In this document: piece by piece, positions 46,110 through 59,031 of the stretch
How positions within the stretch are numbered: position 1 is the first letter of the stretch
Layout: each line of letters opens with the position of its first letter
From: Caprimulgus europaeus
Lineage: Eukaryota > Chordata > Aves > Caprimulgiformes > Caprimulgidae
Direction of reading: 5' to 3'
NCBI GenBank assembly: GCA_907165065.1
Contig: OU015533.1
Location: 24,568,578 to 24,632,577, forward strand
DNA: 64,000 bases
Notes under the pieces: generated by a model
Seen by the model: only the letters and a program-made list of their open reading frames with translations
What the model was told of the DNA's origin: nothing
Database searches by the model: none
Position numbers and translations under genes: made by a program

Positions 46110-49100
46110 GTAAGTAGCGGGTAGAGAAAACCCGAGTAAGCTTTGGGATCACAGTGGGCACCTGGCGGTTTTGGAAGACCTGCTGCTTGCGTGTCTCCAT
46201 CAGGCAGGGCAGCTGCCCGGGCCAGCATGGGATGCACCTTCCAAAGGACACCTGGTGCATCCAGGGACGATGGGAGCCAAGCTAAGAAGAGGTGTCTCTC
46301 ACATGAGCATTCATGCAGGATCTAGCCAAGCCTATGACTTGTCAAATAAAATATTTTTAAAATAAATAATAGCACTTAAAAAAAGTATAGGTTGGATTTC
46401 TGTCCCCTACTATATTCACACAACCTCACATAGAAATTTAAAGAAAAATCTACTGATACTAAAAAAGTGTCCTCCAGACAAGGTTATAGAAGTCACACAT
46501 GCAGCTATAAGAGAAGGATAGTAGCTACCACAGAAAACAGACAAACATTTTTGTGCTCAAACAAAAATAATTAAATGGGAGATGATACATGCCTTGTAAA
46601 AATAGCAAATGAACTGAACAGCTCCTTGAAAACCAATTAAATCAACCTCTTACTTTCAAGACTTAGAAATAAATGAATATAACCTTAAATAAATGGTAGG
46701 TATATAATTAAAACTTGAAGAAGGCATTCATGTAGAAATTGTATCAGGTTGTCATATGAACCCACAGAAAATAATAATTAAAATCTAAATATTTCCAATT
46801 CCAGTTTGGAAAATCTAGAGTGAGATCTTGGTGTTTCTGAGCAGCTGCTTGTACTATGCAGACTACAGAAGGACAGGAAGTTGGGCCACTTTACAAGCTT
46901 ACATCCCTGTTTAAAAACACAATCTCAAAAAATTATACAGATAGAATCAAAGTTGACAGAACTTGTCACAATTCCTTTCCCCCAAATTAATACGTTTTTT
47001 TCAGTTTCATTTTCCAGATACAGGTCTTAAATCCAAACCACACCCAATCCCTTTATTCTAGCAGTCTCCTTCTCTGCCTGTTGTTGCCAAGACCAGATTC
47101 AGCAGTAACTTAAAGGCTAGCAGCCACCTCCACCTCCTGCTTGCAGGCCTCTCCGCTCAGTTCCTGTGCCAAGCACCATAACCAGCAGGGGAAAAAAAAG
47201 AGACTTGCACATGTGCCTGCTTGCATATGTGTGCTCTCACACACACGCACCACCAGATAATATATCTCGGGAAACATTTAATCTCTTATTTTATGCTGTG
47301 CCAAAAAGTGGGTAACAGGTGCATTGATGTGAGCTGTTTGTATCTTACTGTACTTCTAGTGAATTAACTACTGATCTCTTCTTTTTTTATCTTTTTAAAC
47401 TAAATTTCTGGTGCCAAGTCTTTTTTCTGCTTTAGATGGCTATACAGCTATAACCTCTAGTGATTTTGGTGGCAATTCCAGTGTAAGGATCTTGCTCTCC
47501 TGCTCACAGCCCCCATCCCTGCCCTTCCCCATCCTTTCCCTTGTGCTGACACGACTGTTAGTAGGGACACACGATAACTGGTACAAAGAACTGGATTTCA
47601 ATCTAAAATAGCACTGAAAAAGTAGAAAAAAGCAGAGCAATATCTGAAGCTGAACCTGGTCCCTCACCTATATTCCTGCACTCTGTGAAAAGTTTTGCAT
47701 CAAAACTAGTGAGGCAGGTGTTGCTCAGGAAAAACTACTTGAGGACAGAAATTCTTTAAACATCATTGCTGAAAAAGAAGAATGTGAAACTGCACAGTTA
47801 AACTATACCAGGTATTTATTTAGCTAGTTAAAAAATAAGTAATATAGAGCTTGGGAAAAAAGTCCTGTTTGCCATTAACTACAAAGCAACACAAAGAGAA
47901 ACTTCTGACACACAGAGAGTGTGCCACTGACGTTTGAAATGTATTCATTAAACAAAGGAGCTGGAGGAACACCGAGTACATTTAAAATAATTACTATTTT
48001 TAACATTATTTTCCTGAATAATTTCTCCTGCTTGTGTGGAATTTGTTTGGTTTAAGGGCTGTAGGTGACTATTTTACTCCACAGTTTTATTAATTATATG
48101 TTCTTGCTACAGTGCAATAACGTAAGTTTTCACTTTTTTGTATTTAAAGCTTTTTTCCCCCAAAAAAATGATTGTTGCATGATAGAATTACCCACTAAGT
48201 CACTTGTCTTGGCAAAAAAATGGCATTAAATTTTACTTCAAGATGAAAGCACAATCTACCCTTTAAAGAATGATGAAATTAGTTGTATGGGATAGCTTTG
48301 GCAGAGAGCAAAGGTTTTTCTAGAAAATCCTGGTTTACTAAGAAGATCTTTTGCTGCTTCCTCAGTTTTACATAATTCCTCAAGATTAATTATCAGTAAG
48401 AAAATACAGTTCAAATGCTTATAGAATTTATTTCACAGTTAATTCATGATTTACCCAAATAAAATTTTCAGAGTTTGGCTCCATCTAGAACAGTGTATTT
48501 AGGATTTTTACAAAGTACTATTCATCAATAATTACTTAGCTGTTTAAGTCTTATTTTCAAAGTTTATATCTATATTTTGCCACATTTTAAAATATCTAAT
48601 GTATTGTAATATATCTAATTGTAATGTAGAAGCATAGAGGTGGCTTATGGGTTTGGTTAATATTTTCATTACTACAGAATACAGAAAAAATATTTTCCAG
48701 AACATGGAAAACATAATTCTACCAGTTCCTGTATCAAGTTCCTTTAATTAGAACACAAAATCACTAACATAATATTATAGTGAAATTTAATTAATGGTGT
48801 TCAGGCACTCAGCTTGGTTGAAACTCCCCCAGTGACTAAAACAGTAGCTAAAACTGTCCAACATTTAAGAACCTGTAGGGACGTTTCTACCAAAGGGAGG
48901 AATTGCTAATAGTCAGAATATGTTGTTCCAGACAGCCACACTTATGAAGAATTAATGCAAAATCAGCAGAATAAGAGCAAATCCTCTCTTTGCGCACATT
49001 TCCCAATCTGGTCTTCCACTCAGTTCTCTGCCCCAAGGTGTTCTGCTTCTGAGGTCTTTCTCGGTGTCTGCCTGCATCTTTCCTCGTCTGCTGGTTTTCT

Positions 49101-52100
49101 TTTGCTAACATATCTGATTATGAAACAATTTCCTAGAATCCGTACTTGTGATTGGTGTCTATGTGGCTTAGTTTTTATCGGGCATTGCCATTTGGCTCAA
49201 ATATCAGCTTCTCTCTCTTTTTAAATATGTCTGTCAACATCCATAGGTTGGGATTGATGGTGCTAATGTCTTCCAGCTTAACAAGAGGATGGTGAAGGTT
49301 CTTTTCATTTTGCCTTTAAGTTTCTATTCAGCTAGTTCTAGCTCTCATAAAGGGTAGTGCCCTATCTTCATTCGGACAAGTAAGAAATTACACTTCCTTT
49401 CTCTGCTTATTAAATCTACAAGGATATGAGATGGGGATCCAAAGCTATCTTAGAGTTTCATATTGCCACGTATCAGTGGCTTCTTTTCTTGTGCAGGAGC
49501 AAATAGGCAGGAGGGAGGCAATGCCTGGAGGCTGATTTTTTTTTTTTTTCCATTGTTGCTTGGAGTTGGAAAACTTATATTACCTCTTTTGCTTCAATAT
49601 GGCTAAGCCTAAAGGCTTAATCTAATATTACCTCCTAAGTTATATTATAAATATTGTATTATTTGTTATCTTTGGAGACTATATGATGACAGTATTGGTT
49701 TTCATTCCAGATTACATCTAAAATAAGAAAAAGGAAGATAGATTTCCTAACAAGCAATGTGTGTTTATCATCAGTTGCCAAGAAACTGCTCTATGAGAGA
49801 AATAGAATGCTTTCTTCTATGGCTTGGGAGTCAGGACCATTGCAGGAGCTTACAAAGTTTGGAATCTACAGGTTTTGTAAAATTTCTGTATTAGCAATCA
49901 AAATCTGGTTTTCATTTATTGAATACTAAAGGTAACACAGAATAATTTTTCAGACTAAAATCCTCAAAGAGGCATTAATGTAATAATATGACCAGAAATT
50001 GTTTTCTTATCTTTAACATTCCTTCTCCATTCATGCAGCTCACAGTCTGTCAGCTGGGAGCTCTTGTTTGCCTGTATACCTCTTAAAGACTACAAGAGAT
50101 AGACCAAGAGACAGCCCTTCCAGTACCGTGGTCAGTCATGTATTGCTAACCAACCACAAATTAAAGTGATTACTGATGCTTATGTACATAATATTCCTGA
50201 GCAATATCTAAAAAAACCCTGTTTCTATAGGAGTTTTGTAAATATGAGCCCAAATTAACAATGAAGTATAATCAGTTTATTGAGCTCAATGCAATAAGTG
50301 ACTCAACGAAATCCTTTAACACAAAAATATGCAGGATAGAAGAGCAAAGATCTGAATATAGGTTAGCAGTTGTCCTGGTATTTTCAGTAATTGAACCATA
50401 TCTCTAACTCTGTAGAAATAAAAAGGAAGCATGTAGAGTCAAGAACTTTTCTTTCTGGCAGTGTAATCACACTTAAACCCCAGTTTGTACCAAAGTTAAT
50501 CAAAGGAGCAGGCTTCATTACAAGTATTAACTGTAATTTTAAATACCCTGCAATGAAATCAAGAATTAACTTTCACTATCTTTCAAAACATGGCTATGCC
50601 ACTGGAAAAAGTATGTACCTGCAGATGCAACAGCTAAAACAATTTAAATAACTGCATTTAAGGGCTTTCTGAAATTGTTCTGTGATATTTGATAACCAGT
50701 TGACCCCAGTAGTATAACCATAAGAGAAAAAAGCATCTGTTCTCCTACCAAATTTATTTAAGTGTTGTCATAAATGACACACAAGAAACAAAACCAGATA
50801 AATATCAATGCCTAAAGCAATGTCTCCAGGAGCAAGTGGATTGCATGAGTAGATGTAAGTTTAGCAAAAGAACTGAGAAATTGTCCCTTGCCCCCTTCAT
50901 GTCCTGAGGGTATTAAGATCTCCTCTTAATACTTATTCAGGCTCTCAAATCAGATTCAGAGTTGCTCCTATTCACTCAGTCTGCTTACCCCTTAACTTAC
51001 CAACACAGCTGTTATTAACATCAATAAAAATCAATATTGGTTTTACAGTGAGAACACTCTGCACTCCTGAAAACATTTTTATGCTGAACCATGGCCTTAT
51101 TAATTCAAAATTTTGCCTCTGGATGCTCTTAAGTTCTGCAATTAAGAACTACAGGATAAAAGCAAAGTTCTGCAAGTCAATATTCAAGATTTGGAACTGG
51201 CTAATACCTTGCTATTCTTTTTCAAAATAATGTTTCATTTACTATATTTATCATTTGTAAAATAGGATTGCAACCTCTACCCCACGATTCACATATAGGA
51301 ACAGTTCAATGTTTTTCCTGTAGCTGATTCATAACAGTGACCCTACACAGAAGCACAGGAGTCCCTTTGTACTGAGGAATTCTTTCAGATTGCGTATGCT
51401 TAGTCCTCCTGCATAACAACAGATAGGTGAAGCACGTAAAATATCTCAGAAAACGAAGCTCAAAGCAACACTTTTTCTGTCTGTCCAACAGATTGTGGGA
51501 CAATCACACACGCCATGTACATGCTGCTGATGTTCACAGACTGCTACCTCCATTCTCAATAACCTAGTGAGATGTGACCCAAGTGACAGATCTCTACAGA
51601 CAGTTACCGTAACAAATGAAGTAAGCATTATATTATCTGATTGAGATTCTGGGGCCCAAATTTTCAAGCTTCTCACAGAAATCGTAATTAGGACTAGAAT
51701 TCCCAAAATATATGCCAGTTTTTTAAGAAAAGCTAAGTTCTTAGCTTGCTAAGCATACCTGAAAATATGTCAATACATGTCCATAGGTGAGATATAATTA
51801 GTCCAGAAAAACTTTCTCTAGTAATAGGTATTTGGAAATGGTTCTAATGGGTATAATAATGGCCTGATGAAGTAATCTTTCAACTGAAGTTCAGAATAAA
51901 CTCTCCACTCCTCATGCAATATGCAATTGCAAGCAGATCGCTATGTCTCTTTATCTGCCTTTCTGGGAGCCTTTTGGGACAGAAAATTACTGTCCAACTT
52001 GTTTAATAATAGACAACAGCCAAAGAAGAGATATCGTACAAGAGGCATATTGATCATTTCGAGCAAATAGACCATCTCTACAAACTTAGAGAACACCAAA

Positions 52101-53030
52101 TAGTACACATTCAAGCATTAAATTATAATCACAGATAGCAATACAGCACAAATCCTCATGTACCCAGATTGTTCTAGATTCAAGAGTCCTGTTTTTACTC
52201 CTTCTTTACTATCTATCATCTTGACAACTGAAGACTATATACAAAAATACAGTTTTCAGACTTTTTTACTAGTATGTTACTATAGGCTATTTGCTGCTCT
52301 TCTCACAGTATGTTTTAAGGGTTTGAGACCATTGGTTTCACTTCTGAAAGAAAGAGAGGCCAAAGAAAGCCAAACCCACAAGACGGATTTTCACTTTGTT
52401 CTGTTTATTTCCAGTAAAAAAAAATTGGCACAAATAAAATATGCCAGGCCCAGTCCCTTTTAAGTTATTACAAGAAGCTGATATACATTCTCACAAACTC
52501 TCACATCCCTCACAAAACAGGAAGAACAAGTGAATAAGGGGAGCTATGGGCTGGGCAGCTTACACCACATCTGTCCTTAGCTGCTAAAACATCCCCATGA
52601 GGTTATAGATGGTCAAGGAGCCTGAAGCTGCTCTGAATTATGCCTGGGACTTGTTCCAAAAAGGAACTGCAGAAGAGACATAAACTCTCTCTTTCCAAGC
52701 TATGCCAATGATTTCTCTGTTGCAGGCTTATTCTTACTGGGGATCCCTGAAGAATCTCACAAACACATTAGTTATAAAGAAGAAGAGATATTAGTATCCC
52801 TTGTAGAAGAATCAGACCATATCAGTTTTGGTTTTAAGATTCCAAATAGACTGTCCCCATTGCTTTCTAGAGTGACACACGAGCAGGAATATACTCAAGA
52901 ACATTACTTCTGAAATGAACGTTGCACACTTGCAAATAAGATGAGTAGAAAATAGAACTAATGAGAGAAAATTCAACATTTAGTCTAATTTTTATTTTGT
53001 CAGTGGAAACTATTGTTGCAACATGAAATA
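46110..53030. other. Long non-coding stretch
   Basis: GC-richer to about 46.28 kb, then AT-rich. An (AC)n-like patch lies near 47.23-47.25 kb and a T14 tract at 49536-49549. A loose tandem of atatctaat-g-attgta lies around 48592-48630. No gene or named repeat is recognised. The frames at 47411-47667, 48887-49224 and 51306-51706 overlap on opposite strands or lack motifs. Confidence 0.5.
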
Positions 53031-53068
53031 AGAATCATAGAATGGTTAGGGTTGGAAGGGACCTTAAT
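53031..53068 (-). repeat. Very short avian-type CR1 3' end
   Basis: The string agaatcatagaatggttagg, then gttggaagggaccttaa, is the reverse complement of the avian CR1 3' terminus (TTAAGGTCCCTTCC, then AACCCTAACC, then ATTCTATGATTCT). Only about 38 bp is present, so the insertion is severely 5'-truncated. It is the least diverged CR1 piece in the window and the best evidence that the genome is avian. Confidence 0.9.
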
Positions 53069-54596
53069 GAAGATGAAAAAGCAGTACTGTTGACACTACC
53101 TCTCTGAACACTGAACGTATGAAGACCAACCTTAAATTAAATTTTACTCAGCGGAGTCAGAATAAAGAGCAGAGAACTTCTGCAGAATGATCCCATCTCT
53201 CTTTTCTCCTCAGCAAACAGTCAACTATGCTTGAGCTACCAAAACTGCTGTAGGTTCTAGCAAGAGACTACAGCTGTAAACCAGCTTTGAAGAAAAAATA
53301 ATCTGCAAAAGGAAATTCTCCTCCATGTTGTCATACTCATTCTTTTAACAGATATATTGGCAGGCTTTTGTCTTACTACTAGTTCTTTATCATACCCCAC
53401 ATCCATGTTGTATAGCCTCTCCAGTTTCCTCTATTACTCTATTAGGAGACATCCTCTCCGCCTCTGTATTGCCCACCAAGAATTTAAAAGTATTTATTTT
53501 CCTTTATATTTTTGTAAACCAGTTGCAGCAATGGAAAAGAAGCCTGATCAGTATATTTTGTTTATCAGGTATAAAGTCCTTCATTTAGGCAATTTTATTG
53601 AAGTGCCTATCATGAACTCTAAAGCAGCTGGGAGTTTAATTGATTCCTAGAAGTGCAATGAAAGTAGAGCAGATAAAAAATAACAGAGTTGCTGCTGATG
53701 CAAATGAAAATGTTACAGCAAAGCAGCTGGAGAGAATACTGTAGATGTTTACATTTCCCAACATGCTTACATTGTTTCTTCCACATTTTCCAGGCAAAGC
53801 TCACCTGGTTTTGCTCAAGGCCTGGAATGCAGCGAATTGTGTACAGCACCTAATATTTATTCATGCCATTGTCAAGAACATCTTTGCAGCTCCTGCCAAA
53901 GTCTGTCATTGAATGTGTTTGTTCAGCTGCATGGCAAAAACATAATACACAGTCATCATTTTTACTTCGTCACCTACTCAATATTTTTCTTCTCCGATTA
54001 AATTAACTCATAAATACTGTGCTTTTCATGCCAGAAAAATCCTACTACATCCATTCAGCTAACACCCATTTGTACATTTTTATGTTCTTGAACATTCAGA
54101 TACTTCAATAATAAGTTCTGAAACAATGAAAAAGCCAAATGCTCTAATGTACCTGGGACTGGAAACTCTAAACACAATTCAAAAAGTTTATATATTCAGG
54201 CAAAACTTTCTGGTAAGCTAAATGTCATCATTACTCACTATCAACTTTAGAAAGTTTCATATGAATGGAGAAAACACAAGGATAGTAAAGGATTTGGTAA
54301 AAAAAATAGTTTAACACCAAGCTGCATTTCCACAGGAGAAGACTGACTGCAGAACAGGTGACAAAGAGTAAAGTTAGTTAGCGTGAGTGAAAACAGAGCA
54401 TACCAGGGATCCTGGCTAGATACTTCAGCTTCTAACCCCATGGTGTATCACCTTAGTTGCTGCTGCTACTCATGGCAGGCAAAGCAGGGATACTGTCTTG
54501 CATCGTAAACATATCTCCTACCTTGGATGGCCCAGAAACCACAGCCTACAGACATTTGACTTTGTGTCTGGGAATCACTGGAAAATAAGACTCCCC
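53069..54596. other. Non-coding sequence
   Basis: No gene is recognised. Frames at 53357-53650 (plus) and 53619-53849 (minus) are short and unremarkable. Confidence 0.5.
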
Positions 54597-54990
54597 TGGG
54601 AGGTCTCTGCCCTCTCTCTAGGCAGGTTTAATTTATGAGAGATGTTCCTCTTAAACCCATTCTCAAACATTTTCAGTGACAAAGACTCCACAGCCCTCTC
54701 GAAACATCAGTTTTGCCATCTTTAGAGTCAGAAAGCTTTTTCCTAAGGCCTAATTTGAATTTGCCAGAGCAAATTTGTTCTGTTTACCAGAGAGAACAAA
54801 TAATTCCTGTAAAAGGCTGTTGTAAATAAAATCAAAGGCTGTTCTCATGACCCACCAGTTGTCTTTATTCTAGAGAAAGAAATACAATATACCTCTTCCA
54901 ATTTTTCATATATGTCACCTTGCTGTGACCTGCTTATTCTCCCTTGGACTCTAACTACTTTGTGTCTTTCTAGGAGTTGGGTGCCCTAAA
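54597..54990 (-). repeat. Old CR1 LINE copy, about 0.4 kb
   Basis: On the plus strand the reverse complement of CR1 is readable in order: ctgggaggtctctgccctct, gaga-tgttcctcttaaaccc, cagtgacaaagactccacag, cagaaagctttttcctaagg, cctaatttgaatttgcc, acaaataattcctg, ggctgttctcatgacccacc, cctcttccaatttttcatat, cttggactctaacta and ttgggtgccctaaa. This matches the old archosaur/turtle-type CR1 3' region (AGAAAGTTTTTCCTAATATC, then CTGGACTCTC, then GGTGCCCAAA). Many substitutions and small gaps mark it as ancient. Confidence 0.8.
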
Positions 54991-56222
54991 ACCCAACGCC
55001 AGCTCGGGCCTTAAACAGTGCTGAGATGGTTGGTCAAGACAATGCAACATGGTGTCAAACAGTCAGAGTACCTGTGACCTTTCACTTTTCCACTCTACTT
55101 ATGGCCAGTTACCCTGATTTAAGAGGAAGGGAAATTAATTTGACATGATTAGCATCAAGTGAATGCATTTCACAAATTCATATTGACTTCTACTTATTTC
55201 CTTCTCATCTTTTGAAGCTTAAAAAAACATTATGAATTATGGAAAAAAATCTTTGGATAAATATGCATGTGGCTAGCCAGAATTCCTTTGCTTTTCTGAA
55301 AGAACTGGTATTATATTTGACTTTTTACAATTTTTCTCACTGATCTTCCCTGTGTCCTCCAAAACAATTGCTAACCAATCTGAGGTGGCCATGATGAACT
55401 TCATTCTGGGATAATTAAGAAGTGTGTAAAAAAAAATTTAAAATATTTGTCCTGCCCTTATTTTATTCTAGGCAGAGGTTTCACCCTTCTTAGCTGGTGT
55501 TAATTACACTAGCCAGCTGCTACAGTGGATGCATTTAGTGGAGTCTGATCCAATAAAAGGTACAAAATATTTCAGCTGTCACAGCACCATATATCCTTCT
55601 TATATCCTTGAGCCTACTTCCCAATTGTCTAACTTCAGAAGAGTTTATCTTCCTGAAGACTATTGTTTTACTTTTGCTGCTTTTCCTTCTTCTCTTCCTG
55701 TGCACTGTGAGTTCTGTCTATCACAATCACATCAGTCAAGTGACGTTGCCCTTGATGTGCTGCAATGGAATAGCACCATATTTTATGTACATTCCTCAGA
55801 CCTCAGTTTCTTACCATTCACACACAGAAAAGTATTGAACATTTGCTGAGGTCCTTTCAATGTCCATAAGACAAACACTACTGGACTGTGTGAAATGGGA
55901 ACTTAAAAGCACTCAAAAATTAACTGCCTTACAATGAACCTTCAGGATTTTAAAGAGTCAAGGTTGGTCACGATGTGCACCCCCAAACACAATGTACAGC
56001 ATTTATGAAGGCAGCCTGAAAATATTAGTAGAAAAAATGAAGAAATGTGGAAGAAGCCCTGAACCACCAAATTGAGAAAGATGAGTTGTGACTTGTGTAG
56101 TCCTGGCTGAAAAGTCTAGTTCAGTCATGAGGCTGAAAAGATGTCTGACATGAATAATTTCTCTGATGAAGGCTAAAACTAAAAGAAGACTGTTGCTGAA
56201 TTCAAAGCCCAAACAGACTCTG
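54991..56222. other. Non-coding sequence
   Basis: Two overlapping plus-strand frames at 55529-55849 (106 and 76 codons) lack domain signatures. The CR1 may continue weakly just past 54990. Confidence 0.5.
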
Positions 56223-56248
56223 CAGCTAAGCTGAATCCAGCTTAGCTG
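56223..56248. repeat. Perfect 11-bp inverted repeat with 4-base loop
   Basis: The sequences cagctaagctg and cagcttagctg surround aatc. The 26-bp unit would form a compact hairpin, or a near-palindromic binding site. Flanking bases do not pair. Confidence 0.9.
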
Positions 56249-57682
56249 TATCTTCAGTGAGCTTTAAACATGGTCCCCACATTTTCATTATTCATCACAA
56301 CAGTACTATGGAAGCTGAATTCCCTGCTGTATTTGACAAAAGCACAGACATCATCAGACCTGGCACCTGTTCATCAAGTCCAAAAGATCTTGAAGTTTAC
56401 CTTTTGCCAGGGGGAAGCCAGTAAGTGAATATCTGAGGAAGTCTCTTAAAAATTGGAAAACAGCCTCTAGGAAAAAAAAACCCTAAACTCTTTTGGAAGA
56501 CTGATTCACTTTCAGTTCTCCCTTTTTAACTAGCATGAACCAAGAATTTGCTGACCAATGTGTTCCACAGTGTGCCTTTACCAACAATTTGATAGTTAAA
56601 GCACACAGAGTACAGGCCCTTAGAAGATTCTGCTACTGAATTATAAAAAATATAGTCTCACCTGAGTTTCTGATCTCCATATCTCTGCCCCCTTTCTGCA
56701 GATCTTTTGATCTGCTCAGCATCACTTACAGCAGTATCTTTGTGACAGGAGAGGTAGATGCAATAGAGATCAATGAGGCAGATGAGTTGCAGAAATACTG
56801 ACACTTTGATCCAGATTTCTGGGAAGCAGTATGTCTTTAGGGACAGTCAGGAGATGTAAATGCTGTCCTGAAGGTGATGGGACTTATTTACCATCAACGT
56901 TTTTCCCCTTTTTGGAAAGTGGCTGCCTTCACATGAACCTCACAGTTCTTGATGGTTTTGGCTTTTCCCTCATTATCATTGAGGCATTCAGTCTTAGTGT
57001 GGTCAGAACAGGTCTATTCTCAATGTCAGCAGGTGGCTGGCATGGGGTCAGACACTTCACCTACAAAATGCTATAGACTAGGCATTCCCTCCTTCATTAC
57101 TGGACATCGTCTAATCTAGTTTACATTACCTATTTGTTTTTTTCAGTGGTGATTGTATGTATCCTGTTTTATGATAACAGCTGCATCCCTCTCTGACCAC
57201 TTGCAGCTCCTTTCCCTGCTTCATAAGAGGTTTTACGAGCAACCACAATCCAAACCAGATGTCCTTTCCTACCCAGCCTTCTTTGGAAGAGAATGTAGGT
57301 CACACTCCCTACAAATCTAATGCAGAGCTGGAGCCAAGGCATACAGGATCAGGTCCCCATCTGGGCATGGCATTCAGTTTCCTAATTGCTTGCACAAACC
57401 AGGATGTTATATGTATAAAGAATTACATTATTTGCTGCATTTCACCCAAAGCATAGTAGAAAACCTGTAGTTTCAGGGTGGAAGGGAAAAGGGGGAGGAA
57501 GAGCAAGACAGAGGCAGCTTTAAACCATATATGTGCCTCTAGGGGATGCTTCAAGAGCCCAAGTAACTAAGTTATGGTGCACCCTGAGGTGTTAATGGGC
57601 TGCCCCAAAGCCAAGAACAACTGAAAATCCACGTAATTAGGCAATGGAAACACTCCCTCCAGTCTCAACATAGCCCCATGCC
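56249..57682. other. Non-coding sequence
   Basis: Nothing recognised. Frames at 56831-57076 and 57259-57456 are short and without motifs. Confidence 0.5.
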
Positions 57683-57820
57683 AGTTAGAAGCTCTTTCCT
57701 CAGTTACTGAGCAGGAGGAATGTTACCCTGCCTAGATCTATTAAACTGTTCCTTAGACCTCTGTAGCTGGAGTACAGGAACCACAGTCCAGGTAAGAAAA
57801 TGTGTCTTTTTCCCGCAGAA
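57683..57820 (+). other. Cluster of strong splice-like motifs
   Basis: An acceptor-like gctctttcctcag ends near 57703, a donor cagtccag|gtaagaaa begins at 57792, and a textbook acceptor tgtgtctttttcccgcag ends at 57818. The interval 57704-57791 has stops in all three frames, so any exon would be untranslated. The donor-to-acceptor distance of 27 bases is too short for a normal vertebrate intron. The two would have to serve alternative or separate exons. Confidence 0.2.
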
Positions 57821-58488
57821 GGCTGAGACTCTCCTTGTCCAAGATGAAGTAGTCTTTTTTAATCATGTCACCAGAATATGGCTGCCACCTGGCCAAAATG
57901 CTGGCTGGCTGGATGCATACCTACCCACGGCCTGAACAGCATTCTTGACATGTGGCAGTCACCTAGGAGGAGGAGTCAAGAGAGGGAGTTTTCTTGCCAC
58001 TTGAAAACCAGAGGTGACTATTCAGCTGCCAGAGATGGGGCAGAAAACTAACGGGGGAAGAACAGGTCCTGTTTGAAGTTTTATTACAGCAGAACTTCCT
58101 TCTGAATATTTGACTGGCTGCAGCAGGAGTGCTGCACTTCAGCAGGCCTCTGTCAAACTCCCCCTGATGAACATTAACAAGTAGGCTTGGGGAAAATCTC
58201 TGTACTCTAGAACATGGGATCTGCTAAACAACCTGAGACTAGCCTCTGCTAAGTAAGTAGTGTACATACTGGGAAAGGAAGCCTTTTGTTAAAGGTTTTA
58301 CAGCTATTATTTGCTTTCAGTTTTGTTTTGTTTTCAAAGAAAGGAAAATAAAACTAATTTAACAAGTAGGTTTCACATTTTTACAAGACAAATTGATAGT
58401 TTTTTGCAGTGATTCTCATGTTTTTACATTATAGCACCCATTTAATTATCCTGTTAGTCCACAGTGGTGGAAAACGTGGTGAATACAT
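57821..58488. other. Non-coding sequence
   Basis: Nothing recognised. A short ttttgttttgttttc run lies at about 58321-58335. Confidence 0.5.
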
Positions 58489-59031
58489 ATGGAACCCTTA
58501 ACTTTCCTTTGCAACTATTTGAAGCATTTAGGAATCCATCAGCCAGGAAAGAGAGCAGCATATTGCAAGTACCATATGGGCTTTAAATGTGAACTTGTCA
58601 AAGGAAGAAAGAATAAACCATTTTTTACATTCCTTGTGGCCTGTATTTTTTTCTTTCAAAATATGAATTGTTTCTATCCATATTTTATTTTGAAATTCTC
58701 TTTACAAGCCAAGGAAATATCCAGGTTAGTAAAAAACCTTAGTAGGTTTATGGTATTCTCCAATGATTACCTAATACATTTGTCTCATCTGCTTTCCTTG
58801 TTGTGTGAAAACACACTAAGGAAATGTGTAAATGCAGTGAATTGTTCCCAACTCTTTTATTCACCTTTCAGCATGCTAGTTCCTTCCCTTGGCATTGATA
58901 TCATAATGCATTTGTCAAAGATAGACTGTCACTTTAGAGCTTCTATTATGTGCAAGATTTGGCAGCACATTTTACCTTTGGGATTTTCTTATATCCTTTG
59001 CATGTTATTGTACTGCTTTGGCATTCAGTAA
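58489..59031 (+). CDS. Longest non-repeat open frame, probably chance
   Basis: 180 codons without a stop, starting MEPLTFLCNYLKHLG. The protein is rich in F, L, I, C and H, has a hydrophobic run (FFTFLVACIFFF) around residues 46-57, and shows no recognisable domain. AT-rich vertebrate DNA of this length is expected to contain one such frame. No promoter, Kozak context or splice structure supports it. I list it because it is the largest frame outside the microsatellite. Confidence 0.1.
   Translation: MEPLTFLCNYLKHLGIHQPGKRAAYCKYHMGFKCELVKGRKNKPFFTFLVACIFFFQNMNCFYPYFILKFSLQAKEISRLVKNLSRFMVFSNDYLIHLSHLLSLLCENTLRKCVNAVNCSQLFYSPFSMLVPSLGIDIIMHLSKIDCHFRASIMCKIWQHILPLGFSYILCMLLYCFGIQ

Noticed and set aside
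57792..57818. A 27-base intron between the adjacent donor and acceptor
   Set aside because: It is far below the minimal length of vertebrate spliceosomal introns.
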